In this document: positions 43,900 to 54,815 of the stretch, piece after piece
Layout of the letters: the number at the start of each line of letters is the position of its first letter
Numbering within the stretch: position 1 is the stretch's first letter
Assembly (NCBI GenBank): GCA_024291935.2
Contig: CM044311.1
Span: 23,335,001 to 23,399,000 of the forward strand
DNA from: Okapia johnstoni
Taxonomy: Eukaryota; Chordata; Mammalia; Artiodactyla; Giraffidae
DNA: 64,000 bases
Direction of reading: 5' to 3'
Notes under the pieces: model-generated
The model's database searches: none
What the model saw: the letters and a program-made list of their open reading frames with translations, nothing else
What the model was told of the DNA's origin: nothing
Made by a program: the position numbers and the translations under genes

Positions 43900-45545
43900 G
43901 TTAGAAAAACACAAGACACAATTTACCAAAGAACAAGAACACACACTCAAAATTAGGAAGAATGAAGAATCAGGGGTAAGACATATGCAAAATGGATATT
44001 AAGTAAAGAGATAAATATCTAGAGTCCTGAAAACAAAATGACATAAGTTGTGCAATAATAATAGTAATTACCAAAAAAAAAAAATGACTTCAACAAAACT
44101 CAGAAAACAGAGGTTGTGTTGGAGACGAGAAGTGAAAGTAAATAAAGCTGTTACCAAGTTTTTATAGTGGTATGAGGGTAGAACAAAAGAATTAAAAAAA
44201 AAAATAGAAGAGCAAGACAAAACATGTATTTTAAATTTTGGATTGAGGTTTATGCAATGAGAAATTAGGGGAATTATACTAGAAAATATTTATCAAGGTA
44301 TCTAATCCACTTTAATTTTTATTTTCTTTTCTTATCAAAGAAGTCTTTGATGAAGAGAGCAGAGTAAGGGAAAATAGTAACAATTAATAAAATTAAAAAT
44401 GAATACATTTTATTAATGATCATAGGAAAATAACAAAATATATTTTTATCAAATCAGAAAGCACATGAGCTAAAAGAAATGAGAAACAGATAAGCAATGG
44501 GAAATAACTATTAAATATAGAATACAGAAAGTGATAAGAAATCAGGTATATTAATTATGAATAATTGAAAAAAGAATAAATTGTCTTTTCAAAAACAGAT
44601 TTAAAAACAAGTTTAAAAATAAAAATTTTATATTTTTCAATAAATACACTTAAAACAAAGTATCTGAAAAATGACAAATAGAGATAGAAAAAGAGATGTT
44701 AGGTAAAGACAAATTAAAGAGAAAAAAAAATACCAGTATTAATATGTCAAATGGCATCTAAAATAAAACTTACTAATCAAAATAAAATGAAACATTTTAT
44801 ATGAAAAAGTCACAATTTGTGAAAAATATGATAATCACATATGCATAAAAGTAAATCAGCTAAATACTTAATGCAATTATTACAAATCTAAAAGAACTTT
44901 ACTTGAAATCAATTTGATTATGAGATTTTTTTCTAAAATGCTCTCAAATTAGGCAATACTAACATTAAAAAAATAAGTTAAGTAATCATAATCATGATTT
45001 AATGAATATCTATAAAAAGTACATCTTTCAAAAATCTATGTCCTTGAAACTTTTGTGTTTACCACACAAAAAAGTTTTGTAAATATGGGAAGATAAAAGA
45101 TTTATAGGTAGTAATCTCTGAACATAATCCAATAAATTAAAAAAAATTAAATCATAAAGTCAACTTAACCATTTTGAAATTAAAATTGAATTTAGAGTGA
45201 ATTAAAGATAAAAGTTGACTTTATGAAATATGAAAAATTTTGAATAAAGATAAAAAATAAACACTAGTTCTGGGGAAAGTTATTCAAAAAAATCAGTCAT
45301 AAACCTAATGAAAATATATGTGCATCTATGGTGAGGGATAGGGAATACACAAGATAATAAATGAGAAAGGATTATAAATGAGAAAGGAGTTACTATTATA
45401 AATAGAGGCAAACTTGATAGAAAAATATATGCAAATAGAACATGTATCTCTTTGATGAATTTGAAAATCAATAGAAAAATGAAAGCATTCTAGCAAATTA
45501 TAAAATTTACATATTGATAATTAGAAAAAATAAAACAACAGAGTA
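43900..45545 (+). mobile_element. Very degraded L1, sense (tentative)
   Basis: Extremely A-rich plus strand with L1 ORF2-like traces, for example AACATAATCCAATAAATTAA (45121) followed by CATTTTGAAATTAAAATTG. Divergence is too great to place boundaries. It also contains a 17-bp tandem pair ATAAATGAGAAAGGATT / ATAAATGAGAAAGGAGT near 45357-45390. Confidence 0.45.
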
Positions 45546-45976
45546 AGATGGATTGCCATGTTTTTTCTACTTTTCATATAACCCATTATTTCCAGTTAAT
45601 TTATAGTACTTTATATCATGGAAAAAATAGCAAGTATTCTCATTTACTTTGTAAAACCCTAAACTTGTAAAACCAAAGTCTGAAAAAAACTTAGTTTGAA
45701 ACTGTAATTCTAAGTCAATGTGATATATGACTACAGTTGCAAGTATTTAACATGGGTTTCCTATTTCAGACACAGTGCTCAGTAAACATTCTGTGTTTTG
45801 ATAAACTTACTCGGATTTTGTGCCTTGGGGGCTTCATATATGCCTGCCGTGTTCTGTGCCAGTAGAGGGTCGGCTAACAGCTGCCCACGGGCCAAGAGTC
45901 CACTGTTTTACTGGAACGCAGGTGTGCCCATCTGGTTATTGTGGACTGCCTGCTGTTGCATTCTTCCTGCACAGGC

Positions 45977-46041
45977 TGCTGCTGCTGCTAAGTCGCTTCA
46001 GTCGTGTCCGACTTTGTGCAACCCCATAGACGGCAGCCCAC
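45977..46041 (-). mobile_element. BOV-A2 SINE end fragment with (TGC)n, antisense
   Basis: CTGCTGCTGCTGCTAAGTCG to ACGGCAGCCCACCAGG only, about 65 bp. A possible short TSD CAGGC lies on either side. It sits inside the hAT-type element. Confidence 0.88.
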
Positions 46042-46120
46042 CAGGCAGACTAGGGCAATTGCCAGGGGAATCATATGGCCTGCAAAACTGAAAACATTTA
46101 CCATATGGCTTTTTACAGAA

Positions 46121-46321
46121 GGGCTTCCCTAGTGGCTCAGATGGTAAAGAATCCACCTGCAATGTGGGAGACCTGGGTTCGATCCCTGGGTTGTGAAGAT
46201 CCCCTGGAGGAGGGCATGGCAACCCACTCTGGAATTCTTGCCTGGGAATCCCCGTGGACAGCGGAGCCATGGAGTCGCAAAGAGTCTGACACAACTGCAC
46301 GACTAAACATACACATACAAA
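46121..46321 (+). mobile_element. Bov-tA SINE, sense, inside hAT element
   Basis: GGGCTTCCCTAGTGGCTCAG head and intact B-box GGGTTCGATCCCTGGG. The body lacks about 15 bases near GACAGCGGAGCCATGGAG. The flanks CTTTTTACAGAA and CTTTATAGAAAA may be an imprecise TSD. Confidence 0.93.
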
Positions 46322-46539
46322 CTTTATAGAAAAATGTGCCTTTGACCTAGACTGGTCTACCTCCGGTTTTCTTAGCAAATTTTTGTATTCTTTAAGCATT
46401 GCCTTTTATTTCACTTCCTCAGTTAGACTTTATATTGCTAAGTAATTATAATCACTTTCCATATCAAAATGTGTAGTTCTTTATGGATTTGTGTGACATG
46501 TTCTCTCCTAGAGTTTATAAGGGTTCAGCATACTAGTCA

Positions 46540-46640
46540 TTGTACAATATTCTGTTTCTGACATAGCCCTTAAAGTATAATAGTTATTCAATAAACATTT
46601 ATTGAATTAGTCAGTGGATGAAAGAATGAGTGAATGAACA
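46540..46640 (+). mobile_element. L2 LINE 3' end, sense (tentative)
   Basis: AGTTATTCAATAAACATTTA, TTGAATTAGTCAGTGGATG and a GAATGAGTGAATGAAC tail resemble the L2 3' terminus. The flanks 46350-46539 and 46641-46800 hold nothing recognised. Confidence 0.6.
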
Positions 46641-46800
46641 GACTAAAGCAGTAAGTTCTCTATCTTTTCTTTGATAATTAGTTTAATCCAATTATTTGTT
46701 TTTATTAAAATACAAGTAGATACAAACTGAAAAAAAAGCAAATAAACTCATTCATGGCCCTAAAGTCAAAATTAATCACAGTTACCATATGCACAGATGT

Positions 46801-47003
46801 GGTGGCTCTGGTTTAGTTTCTAAGTAGTGTCCAACTTTTATGACCCCACACAGTGTAGCCTGCAGGGTTCCTCTGTCCATGGGAATTCTCTGGAGTGGGC
46901 TGCCATTTCTTTCTCCAGGGGATCTTCCTGACCCAGGGATCTAACCAAGATCCCCTGCATTTTCAGGTGGATTCTATATCAACTGAGCCACCAGGGAAGC
47001 CCC
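46801..47003 (-). mobile_element. Bov-tA SINE, antisense
   Basis: GGCTCTGGTTTAGTTTCTAA to ACTGAGCCACCAGGGAAGCC. The AGGCAAGAATA segment of the body is deleted (GGGAATTCTCTGGAGTGGGC). Confidence 0.93.
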
Positions 47004-47566
47004 TGGTGGGCATAGATATAGATGTATCAAAAACAAAGATGGTATCATATTCTACAATATTGTATAGATTTTTGCTGTTTTCTTACTGTCTTTAAAGTCA
47101 GTAGCAGTATTTCTATTATGTGAGTCTTCATGAGAGTCTAGGTTTTGTCTTCCTACTGTGGAATCCCAAAGAACTAGACAAAGCTCATGTGATAAAGACT
47201 CTATTATTGGATACTCATAACAGAGATGGGAACCCCATGAGGTAAATGGTGGTAAAAACAAGTTGATATATAGCAATTTCACAGGACATCCTAGCCTAGT
47301 CTGTGATGTATTCTTTGATTTGCTTCTTACTGCTGAGACACTCTCCCCTTTAGCTTTTTGTTTGTTTAATCTCTTAATTTCAGTAACATTTCTATCCTTC
47401 CATGAACTTTCTATCATGTTTCCAATGTTTATTGTTTTCTACTGAAGTTAGCTGGAGTCCATTAATCTTATTTGCAGTAAGATATTTCGACTGATTATAG
47501 CATTTATTCATCCATTTATTTAGGTATCCATTCATATATCCATCATTTTTTAAAGAGCATTAATTG
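47004..47566. other. Unassigned interval
   Basis: No family recognised over 47004-47490; a 121-codon minus frame (47052-47417) has no known domain. The last part (47505-47550) has ATTCATCC-like repeats that may be an L2/MIR 3' trace continuing past the next SINE (CATTGTGCCAGGTAC at 47804). Confidence 0.4.
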
Positions 47567-47769
47567 TGTTCCCTGGCGGCTCAGTTTGTAAAGAATCCAC
47601 CTTCAATGCAGGAGACCTGTGTTAGATCCCTGGGTCAGGAAAATCCCCTGGAGAAGGAAATAGCAACCCACTCCAGTATTCTTGCCTAGGAAATCCCATG
47701 GACAGAGGAGCCTGGCAGGCTGTAGTCCATGGGGTCCCAAGAATTGGACACGGCTTAGCAGTTAAACCA
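47567..47769 (+). mobile_element. Bov-tA SINE, sense
   Basis: Head TGTTCCCTGGCGGCTCAGTT, B-box worn to GTGTTAGATCCCTGG, end GGACACGGCTTAGCAGTTAA. Appears to sit in an older L2/MIR-like stretch. Confidence 0.93.
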
Positions 47770-48325
47770 TCCACTGCCCAGCTGGGTCACCAGCATTGTG
47801 CCAGGTACATGACAACTATTCTTTGTAATTATATAAACCACTAATGAATTTCATTTTGCTCCATTTGCTTGGGTAAGCTTTCAGTTTGAATATGTTTCCA
47901 CCAGTTAGAACTATTTCTGGGAGTGATACAGAACATTTCATCGTAGATTTCCAGATGCTTCACATTTCTGCGGCATGACCTGATATTCTTATTGTTAAAT
48001 TTACAAAATAACTAGGCCTTTAAGCCAACTTTTCATTCACTATCTGACCTTTTGACTTTCATCTCTGGCATATTTAAAGAAAATAAGAGTAACATGTTTT
48101 AAGTAAAGAGGTTTGCTCCTCTCATGGGTGGTATTTTTGAGGGAAAATGTACTTGGACTGAAAGCTTTCAATTGTTTCAATGAAAGTCAATTAGAGGACA
48201 AAGTATAATGAAGATTTCTTGGCAATAATAAAAGGACCAAATGGCTTCATTGTTACATGTCACATGCATTATGGCTTCTTAAAAATATCTTTTCAAGTTA
48301 TCAACAACCACTTGGAAGGTTTATG
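47770..48325. other. Unassigned interval
   Basis: Apart from the L2/MIR-like trace at 47800-47820, nothing recognised. Confidence 0.45.
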
Positions 48326-48335
48326 CTGCAGGAAT

Positions 48336-49877
48336 CAATTCAGTTCAGTTTAGTCACTCAGTCGTGTCCAACTCTTTGCAATCCCATGGACTGCAGTACC
48401 CCAGGCCTCCCTGTCCATCACCAACTCCCAGAGTTTACTCAAACTCATGTCCATTGAGTTGGTGATGCCATCCAACCATCTCATCTTCTGTTGTCCCCTA
48501 CTCCTCCTACCTTCAATCTTTACCAGCATCAGAGTATTTTCAAATGAGTCAGCTCTTCACATTAGGTAGCCAGAGTATTGGTGATTTAGCTTCAGCATCA
48601 TTCCTTCCAACGGATATTCAAGATTGATTTCCTTTAGGATGTATGGGTTGGATCTCCTTGCAGTCCAAGGGACTCTCAAGAGTCTTCTCCAACACCACAG
48701 TTCAAAAGCGTCAATTCTTCAGTGCTCAACTTTCTTTATAGTCCAACTCTCACATCCATACACGACTACCGGAAAAAAAATAGCTTTGACTAGATGGACC
48801 TTTGCTGGCAAAGTAATGTCTCTGCTTTTTAATATGCTATCTAGGCTGGTCATAACTTTTCTTCCAAGGAGCAAGTTTCTTTTAATTTCATGGCTGCAAG
48901 CACCATCTGCAGTGATTCGGAGCCCCAGAGAATAAAGTCTGTCACTGTTTCCATTGTTTCCCCATCTATTTTCCATGAAGTGATGGAACCAGATGCCATG
49001 ATCTTAGTTTTCTGAATGCTGACCTTTAAGCCAACTTTTTCACTCTCCTCTTTCACTGTCATCAAGAGGTTCTTTAGTTCTTCTTCACTTTCTGCCATAA
49101 GGGTGGTGTCATCTGCATGTCTGAGGTTATTGATATTTCTGCCGGCAATCTTGATTCCAGCTTATGCTTCATCCAGCCCAGCTTTCCCATGATGTACTCT
49201 GCCTATAAGTTAAATAAGCAGGGTGACAATATACAGCCTTGACATACTCTCTTCCTGATTTGGAACCAGTCTGTTGTTCCATGTCCAGTTCTAACTGTTG
49301 CTTCTTGACCTGCATACAGATTTCTCAAGAGGCAGGTCAGGTAGTCTGGTATTCCCATCTCTTGAAGAATTTTCTACACTTCGTTGTGATCCACATAGTC
49401 AAAGGCTTTGGTATAGTCAATAAAGCAGAAGTAGATGTTTTTCTGGAACTCTCTCACTTTTTGATGATCCAATGGATGTTGGCAATTTGATCTCTGGTTC
49501 CTCTGTCTTTTCTAAATCTAGCATGATCATCTGGAAGTTCACAGTTCACAGACTGTTGAAGCCTGACTTGGAGAATTTTGAGCATTACTTTGCTATTGTG
49601 TGAGATAAGTGCAATTGTGCAGTAGTTTGATCATTCTTTGGCATTGGCTTTTTTAGGGATCAGAATAAAAACTGACCTTTTCCAGTCCTGTGGCCACTGC
49701 TGAATTTTCCAAATTTGCTGGCAAATTGAGTGCAGCACTTTAACAGCATCATCTTTTAGGATTTGAAATAGTTCAACTGGAATTTCATCACCTCCACTAC
49801 CTTTGTTTGTAGTGATGCTTCCTAATGCCCACTTGACATCACATTCCAGAATGTCTGGCTCTAGGTTAGTGATCACA
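48336..49877 (-). mobile_element. BovB LINE, antisense, longest copy (about 1.54 kb)
   Basis: From the 3' end (CAGTTCAGTTTAGTCACTC) through the whole RT domain to its N-terminal part (GTCTGGCTCTAGGTTAGTG). A likely TSD CTGCAGGRAT lies at 48326-48335 and 49878-49887, one mismatch. The RT active-site box is altered: on the minus strand near 49108-49120 the codons read H-A-D-D, so the Tyr of YADD is lost. Several frames (48719-48976, 48850-49098, 49631-49876) are broken slices. Confidence 0.95.
49631..49876 (-). pseudogene. BovB RT N-terminal remnant
   Basis: 81-codon minus frame with NKGSGGDEIP near residue 24 and QQWPQDWKRSVFILIPKK near residue 58, typical of the N-terminal RT blocks of RTE elements. 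It ends at a stop after about 81 codons, so it is cut off from the catalytic part of the same copy. Confidence 0.88.
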
Positions 49878-49887
49878 CTGCAGGGAT

Positions 49888-50754
49888 GGATTAAATCAAA
49901 AGAGAGTGTTGTTATCAGGAGATAAAGAATTATCTTGTAAGGCCCTGAAATAGTTGGTTTTTAACAGAAAACTTTTGAATTGTGATCACATTTAGTTGTC
50001 CATGATTAGTAAAGTACTTTAATATTGAGATAGAAATGCAGCCTAAATTGCTCAAGTTCAGAGTGCTTTCAAAAGGCACACTTCTTAGCATTCCTAGTGT
50101 TATCCTTACATGTATTCATGTTAGAAATCTACCCTTGCTGAAAGAAGCTCTTCCAGTCCCATTTCCTTTGGGAATCTTCCTTCTCTTACTGGACATCTTC
50201 TTTTCACAACAGGCCAAGCATGTTACCAGCCTGCATCTGGCCTTATCCACCGAGGAGCATGATTTCCACTAGTGCTCTGCTACTTTCAGCTGGCAGATCA
50301 CTCAGTGATGTAGAATTCAAGTGTGCTGTTTTTACTGGGAGGAGGAGAATGCTCAAGCCCCACAAATCTGGGTCCTGACAGTTCTAGAAATTCACTTACC
50401 CTCTTTGAATCTTGGTATACTAATCTGAAAAATGATGATAAGCTGAAATGTCATTGTTGAGGACATAAAAATATCATTCAAGAGGAAAAATATCCATTTT
50501 ATATTTGTGTATGTGCAAGTTTTAAGCACTTGACATTTACTTTATGAGTGAAAACAATAACTTAATGCTATGAATCCAATAAATATACTTAGGCTTAACC
50601 TCTAGGGGTTTGGCTTTCATTCTTTGATGATTCCAACCCACAAAGCATATTATAAACAAACCTTCTATGGACGCTTTGTAAGTGGAGACTGCTGGGTAGC
50701 TCTCTTTTGTCTATACAGGTGTCAACTTTAATAATATAATAGCTAGCTATTTTG
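49888..50754. other. Mostly unassigned; MIR trace at 50340-50455
   Basis: AATTCACTTACCCTCTTTG with AATCTGAAAAATGATGATAA looks like the 3' half of a sense MIR. The rest, including a 78-codon frame at 50036-50272, has no recognised family. Confidence 0.45.
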
Positions 50755-51550
50755 CCAGCAAAAACGAGTTTACTCAGAAATAGCCAGAGGGAGATGCAGA
50801 CTATGGCACGCCAAAGGCAAATCCTTAGAACAAGAGGTTGCCGGTGTGGGCTGGGGGAGTATTTTTAAAGGGTAAAGCAGGGAGTTGAGGGGTTTCCCTG
50901 GTTGCTCAGCTGGTAACAGAATCCGCTTGCAATGCAGGAGATCTTGGTTGGATTCCTGGGTCAGGAAGATCCCCTGGAGAAGGGATAGGCTTCCCGCTCT
51001 GGTATTCTTGGGCTTCCCTGGGGGCTCAGAAGGTAAATAATCTGCAGCAGTGCGGGAGACCTGGGTCCCGTCCCTGGGTTGGGAAGATCCCCTGGAGGAG
51101 GGCATGGCAACCCACTCCAGTATTCTTGCCTGGAGAATCCCCATGGATAGAGGGTCCTGGCTGGCAACAGTCCATAGGGTCACAAAGAGTCGGACACAAC
51201 TGAGAGACTAAGCACAGCACCGGGAGTTGAGAGGGGCTGCGATAAATAGAGTTCGGTTGGAGGAAGCTGGGAGTTCAAAATATGGAGACCTCTCATTGAT
51301 TGGCTGCTAGTCTCTGTCTGGGCTGTCAAGGGGTGGGAAGAAGTTTCTTTCTCTCTGCGTAATTGTAGAGACACCTTCATGTCAAAGATTGAGGCCTAAA
51401 TCTCTTTCCATTTGGAGCAACTGACAAAGCATGGTTGAGTGTGAGAGCTCCCCCTACAGGCCAGTTCCCACTCTGCTCAGGCTTCCATGCTCAGTCGCAG
51501 TTCTGTGCTCAACTCTGCGCCTCTCTGAGGTTTAATTCCTTTTACATGGG
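50755..51550. mobile_element. GC-richer LTR-like segment split by a SINE dimer (tentative)
   Basis: The flanks of the SINE dimer read as one unit: GCCAGCAAAAACGAGTTTAC and GGGAGATGCAGACTATGG on the left, GGGTGGGAAGAAGTTTC, GAGAGCTCCCCCTACAGG and CGCCTCTCTGAGGTTTAATT on the right. The composition is clearly GC-richer than its surroundings, as in ERV LTRs. No family name, TSD or internal gene could be fixed. Confidence 0.4.
50890..51221 (+). mobile_element. Bov-tA SINE tandem pair, sense, one 10-bp TSD
   Basis: Unit 1 (50890-51009) is a head plus half body that stops at TCTGGTATTCTT; unit 2 (51010-51221) is full length with head GGGCTTCCCTGGGGGCTC. One TSD GGGAGTTGAG (50880-50889, 51222-51231) surrounds both, so the pair moved as a single dimeric unit. 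Confidence 0.93.
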
Positions 51551-52043
51551 CACATGGTAGAGAAAAATGATGTGGAGAAGCTAATTTTCGTGCATTTTCT
51601 TTTACCTTTTTTCTCTTTTTAAAGATGCCCTCACCTTTTCATTGGGAGAGCAGGTAGAAAATAACACAATAGCCAAAATAACGGATTATCAAGGGCTCTA
51701 GATCACAAGTCTGTTGCTTTGTCACATACAGTGTTGACAGAGATTTTGGTCTGTTGGACTCTGTGGTTTCTGTCAGGGGTTAAATACACGGTGAGCTGAG
51801 GTTACAGAGTGGGTACTGTATTAAAATGTTTGCCCACATGGTTATGTTGATTTTTCACTGCATGTAGGCAACAACTGCTGATCCTTTCCTCAACAGCAGC
51901 TATTTCACCTTGTTGTCCTTAGAGCCCTCAGATAATTGCAGACAGCTCTTGAATAGTCCCATTTTCTCCCGGTGTTATTGCCCAATTTATTTTTTAACAG
52001 ACTCATATCGTTGCTGCCAAAAAGATGTTCTATATTCTAGTTG
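51551..52043. other. Unassigned interval
   Basis: Nothing recognised. Confidence 0.5.
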
Positions 52044-52356
52044 AAAGAAGGTCGAGTGCCGAAGAATTGATGCTTTTGAATTGTGGTGCTGGAGAAGACT
52101 CTTGAGAGTCCCTTGGACTGCAAGGAGATCAAATCCTAAAGGAAATCAACCCTGAATATTTGGCCATCTGATGCAAAAAAGACCCTGACACTGGGAAAGA
52201 TTAAGGCAAAAGAAGCGGGTAGCAGAGGATGAGATGGTTAGACAGCATCACCAAATCATTGGACATGGATTTGAGCAACCTCCAGGACAGAGTGGAGAGC
52301 AGATGAGCCTGGAAGGTTACAGTCCATGGGGTCACAAAGAGTGACTAAACAACGAA
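52044..52356 (+). mobile_element. BovB LINE 3' end, sense, internally deleted
   Basis: GAAGGTCGAGTGCCGAAGAA to the GGGTCACAAAGAGTGACTAA end. About 50 bp is missing between CCCTGAATATTTGGCC and the preceding block. Diverged; no frame left. Confidence 0.92.
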
Positions 52357-52371
52357 CAACATATTCTTGTT

Positions 52372-52582
52372 GGGCTCCTCAGGTTGCTCAGTTGGTAAAG
52401 AAACCACCTGCTAGTGCAAGAGAAGCGAGTTTGATCACTGGGTCAGGAAGATCAACTGGAGAAGGAAATGACACCCCACTCCAGTATTCTTGTGTGGGAA
52501 ATCCCATGGACAGAAGAGTCTGGTGCGCTACAGTCTATGGGGCTGTGGGAGAGTCGGACATGACTTAGCAACCAAACAACAA
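52372..52582 (+). mobile_element. Bov-tA SINE, sense
   Basis: Head TTGGGCTCCTCAGGTTGC, worn B-box GAGTTTGATCACTGG, end GGACATGACTTAGCAACC with an AAACAACAA tail. It lies directly after the BovB 3' end. Confidence 0.93.
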
Positions 52583-53200
52583 TACACTACTAGTGAAATC
52601 TCCCTGACAGAAACATACACGCAAGGAAGAAGAGACCACTCAAACTTGCTTGTTAATTACTATTAAATGATTATATGTCCACCCCATTGCCCCCTGACAT
52701 TCTTGTTAAACAGTATAATGATATTATCAAAGATGCTCATAAAGTCTAAGACTTACTCAGCATTGAATCATAGCACCTCTTACACAGTATTAATCTCAAA
52801 GATTCCTCTAGATTTTTTTCTTTCAGACTAAGTTATAGAAAAAAAAAATCACTGTTCTCCAGAGATAATGCTATAGAAAGAAATCATGCACAGTACCTAT
52901 AAAGGTATATTAAAATTACGTGGCAGAAAAAAGAGTGAATTTGGTAAGTAAATGTGACATTTAAAGTCCTTGTTACTATGGCTTTTAGAAACTCGATTAT
53001 TTATGAACATTCATTTTCAGTTCTCAGAGGAATAATGGCCCAGTTATTATTATGCTAGTTGAAGAAAGTCTAGGGGTGTGACAAGAAAATGATTAGCTTT
53101 TAAAACTGCGTGTATCTGTCATATTTTTAGTGCTAATAGAACAAATATTTCATAAAGTTTAAAAAATATGAGGATGGAATGCCTTTGGTTTTTATTCTAG
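52583..53200. other. Unassigned interval
   Basis: No repeat recognised; start of the least repeat-dense part of the window. It ends in a pyrimidine-rich stretch and CTAG (53181-53200). Confidence 0.45.
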
Positions 53201-53272
53201 GGAAAAAAAAGAATCGAACAATGAGGAACAGTTTGTGTGGTACATGGGCAGACCAAGGGGAGAGTTTATTAG
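53201..53272 (+). other. Exon-like 72-nt segment with strong splice signals (candidate)
   Basis: Preceded by GGTTTTTATTCTAG (acceptor-like, AG at 53199-53200) and followed by AG/GTGAGT (donor GT at 53273-53274, full consensus). The 72-nt body is open in two of three frames and is a multiple of three. No protein family is recognised in either frame and no neighbouring exon is certain. It could be a coding or non-coding exon, or a chance match. Confidence 0.3.
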
Positions 53273-53757
53273 GTGAGTAGATTCAGAATTGTAGCATCTT
53301 TGCTCTGTCAGTTCTTATTTAGGCATCATGTATTGACTATCCTTATTACCAGAATTCATTCATAAGGGAAATTATTAATTCAAAAATTTCTCTCTTGTAT
53401 TTTTGCTGTTTTGTTTTACTGGGACTTTAATCCACATACAGTAAATCAATTTTACATTCCCATGCTCACTTAAGTTAGTGGGCATTAGAGTAATAAATTT
53501 AAAGATGTAGAAAATAAGGCACAAAGGACTTAATAACTTACCAAGGTGACAAAACTAATGGCAAAACTATTGATTCTGCAGCAAACAGCAGAATCAGCAT
53601 TGAAAAACTGGCCACACTCAAAATCTACAGTTTCAAATTTTGGAAAATCTATTGTAGAATGGCACTCTATATTCTACATGATATTCCATATTTTATAATT
53701 ATTTTAAGAGTTATATACTATATGTGACTTTGGAGTAATCATCTACTCATGTGCTAC
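53273..53757. other. Mostly unassigned; antisense MIR trace
   Basis: TAGAAAATAAGGCACAAAGG followed by TTAATAACTTACCAAGGTG (about 53508-53550) resembles a reversed MIR core. Otherwise nothing recognised. Confidence 0.45.
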
Positions 53758-53839
53758 ATTTTGAGTGAGAAAATAGAATCCCAGGCTACCTATTCTAGAT
53801 TTTGAGTGAGAAAGTAGAAGCCCAGGCTACCTATTCTAG
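53758..53839. repeat. 41-bp tandem duplication
   Basis: Units 53758-53798 and 53799-53839 match at 39 of 41 positions (unit starts ATTTTGAGTGAGAAA, ends CTACCTATTCTAG). Confidence 0.94.
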
Positions 53840-54245
53840 ATTTTTCTGTGTTGGCAAAACTCATATCATATGTAATCCATAAAAACATAAAAATATTACC
53901 ATTTTTGAGACTGAAGTATTATAGTTTTCAGGTGTTTAAATACTAACAGACACCATTTTAATTTTGTTGTATGTATACATGTGCCCCTCAGAACAAACAA
54001 TAAACGCAGCAGCTAGATTCAGGCTTTTATTCAAAGAAGAACCTCTAAATATTTCACTTCTAGCCTCACAGGATGACTGTAAGTGTTTTTATAGAACTGT
54101 GCTTTGAAATTTCAAGACATATTTTGAGCATCTCTGATGCCTATCTAGACAGTACTGAATTTTACCTGAGCCCTTTAATTCTGAAAAATAGCAAAAGTTA
54201 ATTAATCCTCTACCCTTTTGTGTTCCACGGAAAAGGGATACTGTG
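53840..54245. other. Unassigned interval
   Basis: Nothing recognised. Confidence 0.5.
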
Positions 54246-54335
54246 ATGATTTAGATGAGAATGATTTAGATGATGATTTAAATGAGATGATTTAGATGAG
54301 ATTTAGATGAGAATGATTTAGATGAGAATCATGAA
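54246..54335. repeat. GATTTAGATGA minisatellite
   Basis: About six imperfect copies of a GATTTAGATGA core with variable GAAT/GAT spacers. One copy is GATTTAAATGA. Unit lengths vary from about 12 to 18 bases. Confidence 0.92.
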
Positions 54336-54815
54336 TGCTCCCCTTGTACTCCTGTAACAAACCCAGACCCCCACCTTCCCGATTCTCATTCTTTGCTTCA
54401 TTAATTAGAAGCTGAACTGCTTGTCCCCACTGATCAGTCAGAACAATTGCTTGTTAAAAAAACAAAACAAAACAAAACAAACTTTGGCTAAGCTTCTCTC
54501 CTTCTCCAGGTCCCTAATTTTGGGCAGCATACAACTTTTCTTTGACAGCCCTTCCTGAGAATAAGTTGGCCTCAGAGTGAAACATTCTCTGATCTCCTTT
54601 CCGATCATGCCATTCTTTCATCTCATTCCCCCTCATGCAGTTCCTTTTAACCTTGTCCATTTCTCTCTATAAAAGAAAACTTTTCCTAACCCTTGAGATA
54701 CTCAAAAGCCTTATGATCAGATTGTTCTCCCTATTACAATAGTCCTTTTTACCCTTTCAATAATCCTTTCATATACAGTTTCTCCTTAGTAAATCCAGAT
54801 TTGTTTTTATTTAAC
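54336..54815 (+). mobile_element. Possible old ERV LTR (tentative)
   Basis: C-rich stretches, an AAAACAAAACAAAAC run (54456-54481), a TATA-like CTCTCTATAAAAGAAAAC (54664) and CCCTTTCAATAATCC (54755) give an LTR-like layout. I cannot name a family and see no clear TG...CA boundaries. Confidence 0.35.

Larger units (their letters stand above)
45860..46349. mobile_element. hAT-type DNA transposon fragment split by two SINEs
   Basis: Left end AGAGGGTCGGCTAACAGC with CCCACGGGCC and TTTTACTGGAACGCAGGTG. The middle (46047-46120) reads ATGGCCTGCAAAACTGAAAA and TTTACCATATGGCTTTTTAC. The right end after the second SINE is AAAATGTGCCTTTGACCT. Order and imperfect terminal inverted repeats fit a non-autonomous hAT element; subfamily not settled. 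Confidence 0.75.
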
